In this document: piece by piece, positions 33,403-44,100 of the stretch
Numbering within the stretch: the stretch's first letter is position 1
How the letters are laid out: each line of letters begins with the position of its first letter
Assembly (NCBI GenBank): GCA_013298775.1
Contig: JAAFIV010000004.1
Span: 124,001-188,000, forward strand
Length of the DNA: 64,000 bases
DNA from: Ignavibacteria bacterium
GTDB taxonomy: Bacteria > Bacteroidota > Ignavibacteria > Kapaibacteriales > UBA4661
Reading direction: 5' to 3'
Made by a program: the position numbers and the translations under genes
Notes under the pieces: generated by a model
The model's input: the letters and a program-made list of their open reading frames with translations, nothing else
Told to the model about the DNA's origin: nothing
The model's database searches: none

Positions 33403-34149
33403 ATGACCAATGATACACCCACACCTCTGATGAATACTTCGTTTGAGAGCAATGTGATTGATTACAAAAAATACCCACGCCCGCGCTCGCGGCATCACGT
33501 CAGCCCGAACCAGTACATGGCGCGAGAGCGCATCGGCATTGAGCCAAGGTACTATCCGCCGCTGTATCCCACGCATCCCGCAATGTCGTGGCACGAACAC
33601 TTTGCAAACGGCTCTGCGCCTCAGTTTGTGGACATCGGCTGTGGCATGGGGAAATTTCTTTTGGAAACCGCACTCGCAACGCCCGAAAAAAACGTGCTTG
33701 GCTTGGAAGTGCGCGAATACGCCGTGCGCTGGATACAGAGCGTGATTGAAGGCGAGCGACTAGGCGGTCGCTTAGGCAATGCACAAGCACTTTGGTACAG
33801 TGTGCCGAATGGTCTCGGTTTCTTGGAAACAGGCAGCGTGGAGAAGATTTTTTACTTTTTTCCCGACCCGTGGTTTAAGAAGCGGCATCAGTTCAAACGA
33901 GCATTTACGCCAGAGTTCGTGCAGGAATGCGCTCGCGTTCTACGTGCAGACGGCACCTTGTATCTTATGACCGATGTTCCCGAAGTAGACGTTGCGCAGC
34001 GTGAAATTTTGGACAAGCAAGGACTTTTTACCGTCGAAGAACCTAGCAATAATGCGGCATGGAGCTTGTCTGTGCAAACCGACCAAGAAGTGTTTTCGCT
34101 CAAAAAAAACATACCCTACACGCGGGCAATGTGCCGCAAGAAACCGTAG
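33403..34149 (+). CDS. trmB: tRNA (guanine-N7-)-methyltransferase
   Basis: 248 residues. It methylates G46 of tRNA using SAM. The SAM motif VDIGCGMGKFLLE (about 78-90), the acidic LGLEVREYAV, and the hallmark FPDPWFKKRHQKRA-like segment (here FPDPWFKKRHQFKRAF) are present, followed by LYLMTDVPEV. The N-terminal 35 residues are longer than in most homologues and probably disordered. The ATG at 33403 is the first reasonable start; an upstream TTG is unlikely. Confidence 0.95.
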   Translation: MTNDTPTPLMNTSFESNVIDYKKYPRPRSRHHVSPNQYMARERIGIEPRYYPPLYPTHPAMSWHEHFANGSAPQFVDIGCGMGKFLLETALATPEKNVLGLEVREYAVRWIQSVIEGERLGGRLGNAQALWYSVPNGLGFLETGSVEKIFYFFPDPWFKKRHQFKRAFTPEFVQECARVLRADGTLYLMTDVPEVDVAQREILDKQGLFTVEEPSNNAAWSLSVQTDQEVFSLKKNIPYTRAMCRKKP

Positions 34150-34162
34150 AGATGAGGCACTG

Positions 34163-34255
34163 GTGAGGCTCTCACTTCCTAGTGAGGGTCTCACTTTGGT
34201 AAAGTCTCACTTTGGTAAAGAAAGTGAGACCCTCAATAAGAATTGAGAGCCTCAC
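34163..34255. repeat. family D repeat D1, covering the helicase stop codon
   Basis: GTGAGGCTCTCAC/GTGAGGGTCTCAC units alternate in inverted orientation (GTGAGAGCCTCAC type palindromes). The right end includes 34252-34254, the stop codon of the leftward helicase gene. Related blocks are at 37702-37906 and 39901-40032 and nowhere else in the window. Confidence 0.75.
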
Positions 34256-37200
34256 ACAGACGGATGCTCAACAAAACCATCCGCAGACCGCACAAAATCT
34301 AAAAACTTGGCAAATATCTTCTGCTTCGCCAATACTTCCTCACAGCCCAGCACCACAAGCTGCTGCCGCGCCCGTGTGAGCGCGACGTTGAGTTTGCGGT
34401 CAATCGTGCCATCGGCGGAGAGCGATTGCACCGAAGCAAGCTGCGACGGGTAGTTCACGGCAAAAGAGAGGATAATTACATCGCGCTCGCTGCCTTGATA
34501 CCGCTCGACCGTGTCCACGCTCACCATTGTTCGCAATTCCTCTGGCAAATGACGGTGAATGGCGGCAATCTGCGCCCTGAAGGGCGTAATGATGCCGATG
34601 CTGCCCGCATGAAAGCTCTCACCCAACTGCTCGCGGAAATACGCCGCCAAACCTGCCGCCCGCACCGCTTCTTGCTCATGGACTTTTGTTTGCTTTTCTA
34701 CCTCTGAAGACCAGAATACAAGCCGTTTCTCGCCAATACGCTCACGAACATTTTCCCATGCTGTTTCCGAAGCAAGTATTTCTGAGCTTTGCAGGCTACC
34801 TCGCTCAAATTCTTCTCCAAGCGGCATAAATGCTTGCTCTTCGCGCTGCCATGCTGCAAGCGGCGTAAGAACGCTATTGTAAAACTGTTCGTTTGGAAAG
34901 CGCATGAGTGCTTGGTGCATACGCCCTTGCTGCGAAATAATGCCGTAGCCCTTGTGCCAACCTTGCTGAATGCAGCGTGTGAGCAAGCGTTCAAAGAGCG
35001 AGGTACGCAAATCCACGATACCGACGGCGTTTAATTCCGCATCGCTTGTAAACGTGCCACGCTCCGGCTGCACAACGACGGCGGGAAGCTGTTTCTCGTC
35101 CCCAATCAAAATGCAGCGCGGGAATTTCGTCAGCAAACCGCACAGTTGCGGCTCTACGACTTGGGATGCCTCATCAATAATCACCGTACCGAAGGTTTTG
35201 ATTGCCAATAATTCTGGCGTTTTGAGGAGCGAAGAAATTGTCGAAACAATAATCCGCGTTCCCTTCAGCAAGGCGCGTATTTCCTCAATACTTTTGCCTT
35301 CCATCTGCGCATACAACACGCGGTCGGTGTGCTTGGTGGATTCTTTCGCGCCAAGCCTGATAAAATCAAGCGTTGGCGTGTCTTTTTTCGCATATTTCAA
35401 CGCTTCGCACATTTCGTCCACAGCGCGGTTCGTGAAGGCAAGCAGCAGCACGTGTTCATCGGTGTTTTCAAAGAGATGCCGCGCCATAGATTTCAGCATC
35501 CGCGAGGTTTTTCCTGTGCCAGGCGGACCTTGCAGCAAAAAATAATCTTTCGCGCTCATAGCGCGGCGCAAACGCTCGTTTTGTTCGTCCGTAAGGTCTG
35601 GATAGCTGATGTTTGCTTCCTCCGTGAATTCAGGCTCGCGCAAGCCCAGCAATAATGAGCGTTTTGCGTCATCGGCGCGGAGAAATTCGTACAAGGATTC
35701 GTATTGCGATTTGAATTCTGTTCCCATAAAATCTGGTTCAATCGCCCATAAACGCTCGCCAGAGAACAAATTTTCACCCAGCAATTTATTCCGCAAACTC
35801 ACCACGACGCGCTCTTTCGTCAGACTTTTGATGTAGCCTTTTGCCAGTGAAGCGCGTAAAAAGGTGCGTTCGTCTTGTTCTTCTTTCTGTTCTTCGCCAT
35901 CTTCTACACTTTCCGCCATTGGATAGGCAATCACAATATCGCCCACGCGAAAGTTCGCAAGGGCTGATGTTTGCTCGCTTCGGCGGAAGTGGAGGTGGAA
36001 TTGCGCGAAGTCGGAGGTTTCTGTGTCCAATTCCAAATGGCTCAAAACCGCGTAGTTATCGGCTTTTTCAGTCAGACTTGTTCGCCAGAGCGCAGCAAAC
36101 CCGCGTGAACGCTCGCCGCCTAAGCGCGTGGACCAATTCTCTCGCATCACAAATGCCGTGAAGACCTGAAAATACTTGCGTTCAAGGCTACTCGCGCCCG
36201 CAAAAGCGAAGGCGAAATGCCGCACGGTTTCGCTCAAAAAAGGTGGCAGCAAGCCAATGTGTTCAGGATGCAACTCGCGCAAGGGCTTGAATTGACGCGA
36301 CAACACGGCGTGTTCCTGAGCAATGATGCGGTTTCTGAGCGCAAGGACGAATTGTTTAGAGCGAGCATCGTTGATAACATTCCTCAAGGGGCGCGTCAAA
36401 TCTTGCGCGTAGAAGATAGAGCTATCGCCAGAACGCTCACGAAAACAGGCATCCAAAAGCAGATTGTAGCACGTTACCTGCGCCGCATTGTTCTCCCACG
36501 TACCATTCACGGGCGGCGAGCCAGATTTTAACTCAATCACGGTCTTGCGCCGCGCGTCGTCGTCGTATTCCAGCATCAAGTCCAAACGTCCTTGTACGCC
36601 GTAGAGCGGAGCCATGAAACTGGCTTCAATACTGGCTTTGTCCCAATTCAAATTGCCCAGCAAGGTTTTGATATTGCTAAAAATCATGCTCGCTTGCAAG
36701 CGCAATCGTGCCAGCGCGTCGGGATGCTCTTCCTCCAAAGCCACGATTTGGAGCGGTCTCTGGAGGATTGCGGTTTGAAAAACGGTATCGAAATGTGCAT
36801 TCTTGTCCGACAAAAGCGCGTCGAAAGCGTAGTTTGCGACGTTTCCGCCCACGAGCGACATTTTTGCTTCGGTTGGTAAAAACTTCTTCAGCAAGGAAAG
36901 ACGCGGGTTTCCGCCGTGCGGTAAGGGACGCTGGACGCATTCGGCAATTTCGGTAACGTCCATAAGATAATCTGGCTCCAGTACAACAACGGAATCATTG
37001 GAAGTCTCGTAAATACTGGTCTCGGAGCGTGTGCCGTCGTCGTTGTCGGTAAAATTCGTTTCCACGTGGCGCATCTGCGTACAATGCAACGTCGCGCCCG
37101 CCCAGACGAGCTGCCCCGTCTCGTGCCAAGGGTCGCTGAGGCGCAGCACCAACGTTTCGCCTTCATGCGACAAGCCTTGCACGGGCTGAATGGCGCGTCC

Positions 37201-37692
37201 GTGCTTGTTTTCAACGGGGAAAAGTTCTTGAATAGTACAACGCAAAAGCGGTAAGGTTTGAGCGCGGACACGAGCAGCCTCGCGCGCAAGCGGTTTTGCT
37301 TGCAAAAGCACGGTACGAAGCGGCTCTTCGGCACGAACTTCGGAAAAATAAAACACCACCAAAGCGAGCGCACGTGCCGCGCCGTGCAGGGTTGCGAGGT
37401 CAATGTTTGTGCGCTGTTTACGCTGCGCTTTCGTTGCAATGCGCCGAAAAGCGTGTGCTTCGCGGCGGATATAGTCGGGAAGCTCGTATCTATCAGCAAT
37501 GAAGACCAAACGCGAGTACATATCGCTAAAAAGCTGGGGTTCGGCGGCGGTAAGTGAGTGCAGAATTTCAGCAAACACAGAGCGCAACATCAGTATTGAC
37601 GAGCCTTGCGGAGGATTTGCCACAAAGAGCGACTCCGTAATCTCACGGTAAAAATACGCAGCCGCATCGGGCGAGAGAAGGAGGTGTGCCAT
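34252..37692 (-). CDS. Dna2-like PD-(D/E)XK nuclease and superfamily 1 helicase
   Basis: 1146 residues. A PD-(D/E)XK nuclease module (about 300-450) has GRLDLMLEY, then VIELKSG and AAQVTCYNLLLD. A superfamily 1B helicase (about 690-1140) follows: Walker A GPPGTGKTS (about 721), DEAD-box equivalent IIDEASQV (about 837), GDEKQLPAV, the QGSERD-type motif V (YQGSERDVIILSF) and ALTRARQQL (motif VI). A four-cysteine iron-sulphur cluster, usual in Dna2 and Cas4, is not evident. The N-terminal 250 residues are unassigned. Roles in DNA end processing or defence are both possible. The gene stands alone and is bounded on both sides by family D repeats. Confidence 0.85.
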   Translation of the reverse strand: MAHLLLSPDAAAYFYREITESLFVANPPQGSSILMLRSVFAEILHSLTAAEPQLFSDMYSRLVFIADRYELPDYIRREAHAFRRIATKAQRKQRTNIDLATLHGAARALALVVFYFSEVRAEEPLRTVLLQAKPLAREAARVRAQTLPLLRCTIQELFPVENKHGRAIQPVQGLSHEGETLVLRLSDPWHETGQLVWAGATLHCTQMRHVETNFTDNDDGTRSETSIYETSNDSVVVLEPDYLMDVTEIAECVQRPLPHGGNPRLSLLKKFLPTEAKMSLVGGNVANYAFDALLSDKNAHFDTVFQTAILQRPLQIVALEEEHPDALARLRLQASMIFSNIKTLLGNLNWDKASIEASFMAPLYGVQGRLDLMLEYDDDARRKTVIELKSGSPPVNGTWENNAAQVTCYNLLLDACFRERSGDSSIFYAQDLTRPLRNVINDARSKQFVLALRNRIIAQEHAVLSRQFKPLRELHPEHIGLLPPFLSETVRHFAFAFAGASSLERKYFQVFTAFVMRENWSTRLGGERSRGFAALWRTSLTEKADNYAVLSHLELDTETSDFAQFHLHFRRSEQTSALANFRVGDIVIAYPMAESVEDGEEQKEEQDERTFLRASLAKGYIKSLTKERVVVSLRNKLLGENLFSGERLWAIEPDFMGTEFKSQYESLYEFLRADDAKRSLLLGLREPEFTEEANISYPDLTDEQNERLRRAMSAKDYFLLQGPPGTGKTSRMLKSMARHLFENTDEHVLLLAFTNRAVDEMCEALKYAKKDTPTLDFIRLGAKESTKHTDRVLYAQMEGKSIEEIRALLKGTRIIVSTISSLLKTPELLAIKTFGTVIIDEASQVVEPQLCGLLTKFPRCILIGDEKQLPAVVVQPERGTFTSDAELNAVGIVDLRTSLFERLLTRCIQQGWHKGYGIISQQGRMHQALMRFPNEQFYNSVLTPLAAWQREEQAFMPLGEEFERGSLQSSEILASETAWENVRERIGEKRLVFWSSEVEKQTKVHEQEAVRAAGLAAYFREQLGESFHAGSIGIITPFRAQIAAIHRHLPEELRTMVSVDTVERYQGSERDVIILSFAVNYPSQLASVQSLSADGTIDRKLNVALTRARQQLVVLGCEEVLAKQKIFAKFLDFVRSADGFVEHPSV

Positions 37693-37701
37693 GTGGGAAG
37701 G

Positions 37702-37906
37702 AATTGTGGTGTGAGGCTCTGACTTCTTCGTTGGGGTCTCACTATTTTCTAAAATTTCTAAAAGTGCAATAAAAAAGCGAGTAATTGTGGTGTGAGGCTC
37801 TGACTTCTTCGTCAGGGTCTCACTATTTTCTAAAAGTACAATAAAAAAGTGAGAGCCTCACTCTGAAGTGAGACCCTCACGTAAACACAAGTATTCATCG
37901 GCTTTG
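37702..37906. repeat. family D repeats D2, with an 81-bp tandem duplication
   Basis: AATTGTGGTGTGAGGCTCTG starts at 37702 and again at 37783, a direct period of 81 bp with few differences. It is followed by GTGAGAGCCTCACT and GTGAGACCCTCACGTAAA. The final 45 bases (CCTCACGTA … GTATTCAT) match the end of D3. Confidence 0.8.
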
Positions 37907-37922
37907 CAGAGGATACGCTCTC

Positions 37923-39809
37923 TTAGCGCATCATCGTTCGCTCGACGCGGAATAAGCCTAAAAGCTGGCGCAAATCTGCCATAAGCGTATCAAGCTGTTC
38001 GCTTGCGCGGGCAATGCCAGACGACGTTTCGGCGGTACTTTGCGCCGATTGCGACATGGCATCAATACTTTTAGCAATTTCCTCCGTCGAGCCTGACTGC
38101 TGCTCGCTTGCGTCAGCGATGTGCCGTACCATTGTTTGTACTTCTTGCGTTCCGTGAATAATTTGCTCTAGTGCGCTTCCCGCCTGATTTGCCAGCTCAA
38201 TTGCTGCGTCTCCTTGCGCACTACTTTTGCGAATAGACTGCACTGCCGCTTCTGAGTCGCGCTGAAGCGTTTGAATCATGCTTGAAATCTGCTTCGTGGC
38301 TTCGGCGGTGCGCTCGGCGAGCTTTCGCACTTCATCAGCAACGACCGCAAAGCCGCGTCCCGACTCGCCTGCGCGGGCTGCTTCAATCGCTGCATTCAAG
38401 GCAAGCAAGTTTGTTTGGTCAGCAATTTCGGTAATCACCTGCACCACGTCGCCAATTTCTTGGCTAGAATCGCCCAAGCGCATAATCACGGTTGCGGAAT
38501 GTTGAATTGCATCGCCTATATCCCGCATCGTTCCTAATGTTTTCTGCAATACCTCACCGCTTTGCAATGCCTGACGGCGATTCTCTTCGGCTACATTCGA
38601 GGTGCGAAGCGCATTCTGGGCATTTTCGGCAACGGTTTGTGCCATTTCTTCGATAGCAGCAGCAAGCTGTGATGTCTGCGAAGATTGCTCCTCAGCGGTG
38701 GCTGCAAGCTGCATCGTTGCTGAACTGATGTGCCGTGTGCCAGTATTAACGCGGTCGGTATTTGCTAAAATTTGCTGCACAACTTTATTCATCTGCTCAA
38801 CGCTTGAATTAAAGCCCTGAAAGAGCATTGCTACATCGTCGCCAGCGCGTTCTGCTTGCACACGCACGGTCAAATCTCCACCAGAAAAAAGACTCATTTC
38901 CTGCATAATCGCGCCCACACTGCGGTTCAAGTATTCGCCCTGTTCTTCGGCGGTGGATTGCGCCTGAACCGCTTGTTTGCTGGCTTGCTCGGCAATAATC
39001 GTTTTTTCTTTCGCATCCTCGCTCGCTCGGCGAATTGTTGCCACCATTTGATTAAAACTTGTTCCGAGTTTGCCCACTTCATCGCGGCTGCGCACCTGCA
39101 CATGCGCGTTCAAATCGCCCTTGATAACGCTGCGTGCGGCTTGTTCCAAATCTTTGACGGGATTTGCAATGAGCCGCGCAATAACAATCGCCAACAGCAC
39201 GACAAATACTCCATTCACCACGATACCAATAATGCTGTGCCGCAAAGATTTTTCAAAGAATTCATCGCTGAGTTCGGCTTCTTTATTGCCACCTTTTACG
39301 TTGAACTCGACCAACTCATGCAATACACCACGAATAATGTCATATTGCGCACGGGCTTTGTTGAGCATGACATCTCGCGCCACGTCCACTTGCCCTGCGG
39401 AGAGAAGGTCCTCGGCTTTTTGAACGTCAGCATAGTATTCGTCTGTATGCCGCTTTAACTCTTGATACTTTTCGGTTTCCCATCCCTGCGTAAGGAGAGC
39501 CGCATACGCTGCTTCGTGCTTGATGTATTCTTGGTGTGCAGTATCGGCTCGGTGAATAAAAAAATCACGCTCGGCGGAATCAGCATACATCAGGCGTACA
39601 GCTGCCACGCGCCCAATAGCTACCGCCGATTGCATAGAGGTAATACCCGTGATAGACGGCATCCAGTTAGTAGTAATATTTTTTGTGTACTGATTCATCT
39701 GCTGCTTATCTCGGTAGGTGAGATAATTCAGCACCAATGCGGCGACGAGGGCAAGCGCGAAAACCGAAAGAATTTTAAAACGAATAGTGCGATTCAAAAA
39801 CCACGACAT
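37923..39809 (-). CDS. methyl-accepting chemotaxis protein
   Basis: 628 residues. TM1 (about 10-29), a four-helix-bundle periplasmic sensor (about 30-190, 4HB_MCP type), TM2 (about 190-213), a HAMP domain (about 214-268), a second HAMP-like segment (about 295-345), and the MCP signalling domain (about 360-620). The hairpin tip [20 protein letters not shown] and EVRKLAERT are conserved. There is no C-terminal CheR-docking pentapeptide. No che genes are nearby, so its array partners are elsewhere. A homologous signalling domain ends the sensor at 51599-55369. Confidence 0.93.
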   Translation of the reverse strand: MSWFLNRTIRFKILSVFALALVAALVLNYLTYRDKQQMNQYTKNITTNWMPSITGITSMQSAVAIGRVAAVRLMYADSAERDFFIHRADTAHQEYIKHEAAYAALLTQGWETEKYQELKRHTDEYYADVQKAEDLLSAGQVDVARDVMLNKARAQYDIIRGVLHELVEFNVKGGNKEAELSDEFFEKSLRHSIIGIVVNGVFVVLLAIVIARLIANPVKDLEQAARSVIKGDLNAHVQVRSRDEVGKLGTSFNQMVATIRRASEDAKEKTIIAEQASKQAVQAQSTAEEQGEYLNRSVGAIMQEMSLFSGGDLTVRVQAERAGDDVAMLFQGFNSSVEQMNKVVQQILANTDRVNTGTRHISSATMQLAATAEEQSSQTSQLAAAIEEMAQTVAENAQNALRTSNVAEENRRQALQSGEVLQKTLGTMRDIGDAIQHSATVIMRLGDSSQEIGDVVQVITEIADQTNLLALNAAIEAARAGESGRGFAVVADEVRKLAERTAEATKQISSMIQTLQRDSEAAVQSIRKSSAQGDAAIELANQAGSALEQIIHGTQEVQTMVRHIADASEQQSGSTEEIAKSIDAMSQSAQSTAETSSGIARASEQLDTLMADLRQLLGLFRVERTMMR

Positions 39810-39900
39810 AAATCAACAAAATAAAATGAAAAAAATATGGCTTTCTTCCCGTGAAAGCCGCTTTATTGCTGGATTTGAAGCAAATAATTACCTGCATGGA

Positions 39901-40032
39901 GTGAGGCTCTCACTTCCCAGTGAGGGTCTCACTGTGGTAACGCTCTCATAACGCGAAGTGAGAGCCTTATGTAAAATGAGAGTCTCATCTGAAATGAGAC
40001 CCTCACGTAGAGATTAGTATTCATGAGCTTTA
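39901..40032. repeat. family D repeat D3
   Basis: It begins GTGAGGCTCTCACTTCCCAG as D1 does, continues with inverted units (GAAGTGAGAGCC, ATGAGACCCTCACGTA) and ends AGTATTCATGAGCTTT, matching AGTATTCATCGGCTTT at the end of D2. Confidence 0.75.
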
Positions 40033-40046
40033 CGGGCGTTTTTTGC

Positions 40047-40916
40047 TTACGCAACTGAACCCGTCAGATGCACCACAGTATCGCCTTTTTTGTTCAAACT
40101 CGTGATGCGAAAATGAATATCTGCGCCGCTTGTTTCGAGGTATTCAATATTTACGGTCGTCGGCATCATTACTGGCTTGGCGAATTGTACATCAATCTTT
40201 TTGACGGTCATTTTTTTGATGCTTTCAATCACCGACGCAAACATCGAAACAGAATACCAACCGTGTACCAATTTTCCGGGCAGACCAAATGCTTTTGCCG
40301 CAAATCCAGCAATGTGAATGGGGTTGAAATCGCCTGAAACCTTTGCGTAGTCCCATCCGATGCTATCCGGCATGACAATTTTACCACCATCTTTTGCGGC
40401 AGAAAAATCTATCGGCTTGGGCGATTCTGTTTTCGCCGCTGATGCTTCTGCAGCCTTGTCGCCACCACCGCGCTTGACGATGTAGCCGCTCGTGATGTGT
40501 GCAATCTTGGTCGCACCTTGCGAAATTTCCACTGTAAACTGCGGAAACAAGGAACCGCCTGGCTTGCCAGGTATTTCCGCCGACGCGCTAATGCTGACGG
40601 GCTTACTTACGTCGGGCGCGTTCAATAGTTCCAAACCATTGGTAATATGTACCATACCAGGCGCGGGAAGCGGAAAGCCCGATTCCAGCATAAGCCGAAT
40701 CTGCGCCCGTTGCGCCAAGCAATACAGCCACGAAGCAGGAACCACGCCGCTTTGAAAACCGCAAAACGCAGTGTACGCCTTGATACCATCCGCATCCAGC
40801 GCGACGCTTTCAAAGTTCATGGAAAGATTCACGGTTTCTTTTACGGACGGATTTCCGCGCGTCAGCGTCATCATGACGGGCAAAAGCATTTGAGGAATTG
40901 TGCCGAGTTGAGCCAT
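40047..40916 (-). CDS. MaoC-like (R)-hydratase domain protein
   Basis: 289 residues, a double hot-dog architecture. The C-terminal half has the hydratase 2 motif YAKVSGDFNPIHI with catalytic Asp and His, followed by LVHGWYSVSM. The N-terminal half is a degenerate hot-dog without the motif. An Ala/Lys-rich linker (about 155-180) joins them. The family hydrates enoyl-thioesters in fatty-acid or polyester metabolism; the substrate here is unknown. It is flanked by family D and B repeats and has no metabolic neighbours. Confidence 0.82.
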   Translation of the reverse strand: MAQLGTIPQMLLPVMMTLTRGNPSVKETVNLSMNFESVALDADGIKAYTAFCGFQSGVVPASWLYCLAQRAQIRLMLESGFPLPAPGMVHITNGLELLNAPDVSKPVSISASAEIPGKPGGSLFPQFTVEISQGATKIAHITSGYIVKRGGGDKAAEASAAKTESPKPIDFSAAKDGGKIVMPDSIGWDYAKVSGDFNPIHIAGFAAKAFGLPGKLVHGWYSVSMFASVIESIKKMTVKKIDVQFAKPVMMPTTVNIEYLETSGADIHFRITSLNKKGDTVVHLTGSVA

Positions 40917-40983
40917 TATGTTGCTCCAAAAAGTGTGAAAAGGAAAGGTGTTTTTTGCGTGATTATTGTTATCGAAATTCTTC

Positions 40984-41093
40984 CCCGTCCAAGCGGCTGA
41001 GGAGTGCAGATACGCTGCCGTCCGGCGGGCGGGGCATCTGCACAGAACCCACCGGACGGCTACTGTACTTGTGATAACAGCCGCTTGGGCGGG
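40984..41093. repeat. family B element B2 with one arm of family C type
   Basis: The left arm (40984-41029) reads CCCGTCCAAGCGGCTGAGGA, with an interior like family C (AGGAGTGCAGATACGCT). The right arm (41048-41093) has the family B interior (TACTGTACTTGTGATAA). The outer 15 and inner 14 bases still pair. Families B and C are therefore arm variants of one structure. Confidence 0.7.
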
Positions 41094-41189
41094 AGGACAC
41101 CTGCGTAGTTACCTATTTCGCCCGTTGCAATGCACTCTCAATATACGATAGATTCCGCTTGAAATCAAGCCGTGCGCAGCTTTCGCGCA

Positions 41190-44100
41190 TTACGCTTCCT
41201 GCACACTGTCTGCATTTGCCATAAGCTGTGCTTTTGTCGCCTCAATTATCTGCCGAAGCAGCATGAGCGCGGCTTCCAAGCTCCCAACACGGCTTTGCAC
41301 CAGCACTTTTTTCCCTTTCGGAAGGAGCTGCACCGATTTCATCCCCGTCAGCGCAGTAATCATCGGCTGGAAGACCGTTTCGTAGAAGCGCACTTTTTCT
41401 TCGGGTGGAAATTCACAAATAAGAATGCCGCCTTTGAAGGAAACGTGTCCGAATCCCGTTTCCAGCGCGGCAATGCGCAAATGCACCGCATCCACGAGGC
41501 GCAGAGCGGCTTCTGGGAGTGCGCCAAAACGGTCGCGGAGTTCGCTGGTGGTTGCCTCTACTTCCTGCATCGTTCCTGAGCGGAAGAGCTTTTTGTAAAA
41601 TTCGTAGCGTTCTACTTCGTTGCTGATATAGTTTTTGGGAATCATCGCGTCGCCGTCAATATCAACGGTTAAATCGTCATTCTTTGGTAATTCAATCGCT
41701 TCCACTTCGCCAAGCGCATTGGTGCGGCGGTGCATCTGCTTTTCAGGCGCGAACACGTCCGCAAACTCGCTTGTTTTCAGCTCTTGTACGGCTTCGTCGA
41801 GGATTTTTTGGTACAATTCAAACCCAATATCCGAAATAAACCCGCTTTGCTCCGCGCCCAGTAAATTCCCCGCTCCGCGAATTTCCAAGTCGCGCATGGC
41901 AAGATTGAAGCCGCTTCCAAGCTCGCTAAATTCCTCCATTGCCTGAAGCCGCTTCAGTGCTTGCCGCGTGAGCGTTTGCGGCGGCGGAATGAGCAAATAG
42001 CAAAACGCCTGCGTGTTCGACCGCCCCACGCGCCCGCGCAACTGGTAGAGTTCCGCCAAGCCGAAATTATCCGCATTGAAAATAATCATCGTGTTTGCAT
42101 TCGGAATATCAATGCCCGATTCGATAATTTTCGTTGCCAAAAGCGCGTCGGCTCTGCGTTCCAAGAACATTTCCATTTGCTTTTCCAATTCTTCGGGAGT
42201 CATTTGCCCGTGCGCGTAGGCAATGCGGAGGTTCGGCGCAAGTTCGCGTAAATTGTCCGCAATCGTCGGTAAATTGCCAATTCGGTCGTTCACGACAAAA
42301 AGCTGTCCACCCCGCGCCAATTCTCGCTCCAACGCCGTGCGCAGCACTTTCGCATTCCACATCGTAATTTCCGTTTTAACGGGCAAACGATTGCGCGGCG
42401 GCGTGTTGATGACGCTCACGTCGCGTGCGCCCATGAGCGAGAAGTTGAGTGTACGCGGGATTGGCGTTGCGGTGAGCGTCAAGGTGTCAATACTGACGCG
42501 CATTTGACGCAGTTTTTCCTTTGCCGAAACCCCGAAACGATGCTCTTCATCAACAATCAGCAAGCCCAAATCTTTGAATTTTACATCCTTGCTCAAAATG
42601 CGGTGTGTGCCAATCAAAATATCCACCGAGCCAGATTCCACGCGAGTGAGAATCTCTTTCTGCTCGCCAGTAGCGCGGAAGCGGGACAAACAGTCGCATA
42701 GCACAGCGTAGCGTTGCAAACGGTCGCGGAACGAGGAGAAATGCTGCTCGGCAAGAATGGTCGTTGGAACAAGCACGGCTACTTGCTTTCCCGCTTGCAC
42801 TGCCTTGAACGCCGCGCGTATTGCCACTTCTGTTTTTCCAAAGCCTACATCGCCGCAGATGAGCCTATCCATCGGCGTTTGGGACATCATGTCTTCTTTT
42901 ACGTCGCTTGTGGCGGTGGCTTGGTCGGGCGTGTCCTCGTACATGAAGGAGGCTTCCATTTCCTTTTGCCAGAGCGAGTCCGAAGGGAACGCAATGCCAG
43001 ACTGCATCTTGCGTTCAGCGTAGAGTTTGATGAGGTCGCGGGCAATATCTTTTAGGCGTTTTTTTGTTTTTTCCTTTTTCTTCGACCACTCGCCCGTACC
43101 GAGTTTGGTCAGAACAGGCGCGTTTCCTTCTTCGGCGGAGTATTTTTGCAAACGATTGATGTAGTTCAAATGCACGTACATTTTGTCGCCGCCCGCAAAG
43201 AGAAGCCGCACCGATTCTTGCTCGCCGCCACCAACGGTGATTGTTTCCAAGCCATCAAATTGCGCAATTCCCTTATCCGAATGCACAACGTAATCGCCGC
43301 GCTTCAACTGCTGCAATTCCTTCATGGAAATACCTTTCGGGGAAGACTTCACGCCTCGCGCTCGCTCCGATGCTTGCTTCTCCGCCTTACGCCGCATGAA
43401 TACTTGATGCTCGGTAAATACCGCCAATTTCATTTCATGGCAAATAAAACCTTCGGTGAGCGAAAGCGGCATGAGAACGAGCTTTTGGAGGGTTTCGTCG
43501 GTGTCGGCGAGAGCGTCAATGTTACCCTCACCCAACCCTCTCCCAGAGGGAGAGGGCTTTTGTTTTTCTTTCTCCCTCTCCCCGCGCTTCGCGTGGGAGA
43601 GGTCTGGGGTGAGGGGCATGGGGAGGGCTTCCGCACCCACACCACCCTCCAACGCGCTTTCCAACAAATCCTTCACCCGCTTCATCTGTCCCTGCCCTTC
43701 CGACGACACAAACACCGCATAACCACGCGCTATCAAGCGGCGAATTTCCACCGTCAAATTCGCAACCGAGCTTTGAAAATTCGGCTGTGCAACGGCATCC
43801 ATCAGGGTTGTTGTTGCGTCATTTCCCAAACCATTCATCACAACAGTCGGTAGCTTCCGAAGCGAGGAATGGAGCCGTTCTAGGGATTCTTCGGAAACAT
43901 CGTAGGAATGATTGTCGGAATGGAGAAGGTCGTGCAGCATGGATTGAATCGCTTCGGGCTGTGCGTGAAGCGCGAGAGTGCTGGCGGGCAAGTAATCAAG
44001 CAGGGTTGCGGCGATGTGGTGTTCGTCGTTGTGGAAGAGATGCGACACAAGCGCGATTTCCTGCACTTCCTTGATACTACGCTGCGAAAGCGGGTCAAAT

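Noticed and set aside
37702-37906. Family D block as a CRISPR-like array
   Set aside because: Only one 81-bp period is seen, the units alternate in orientation and there are no uniform spacers.
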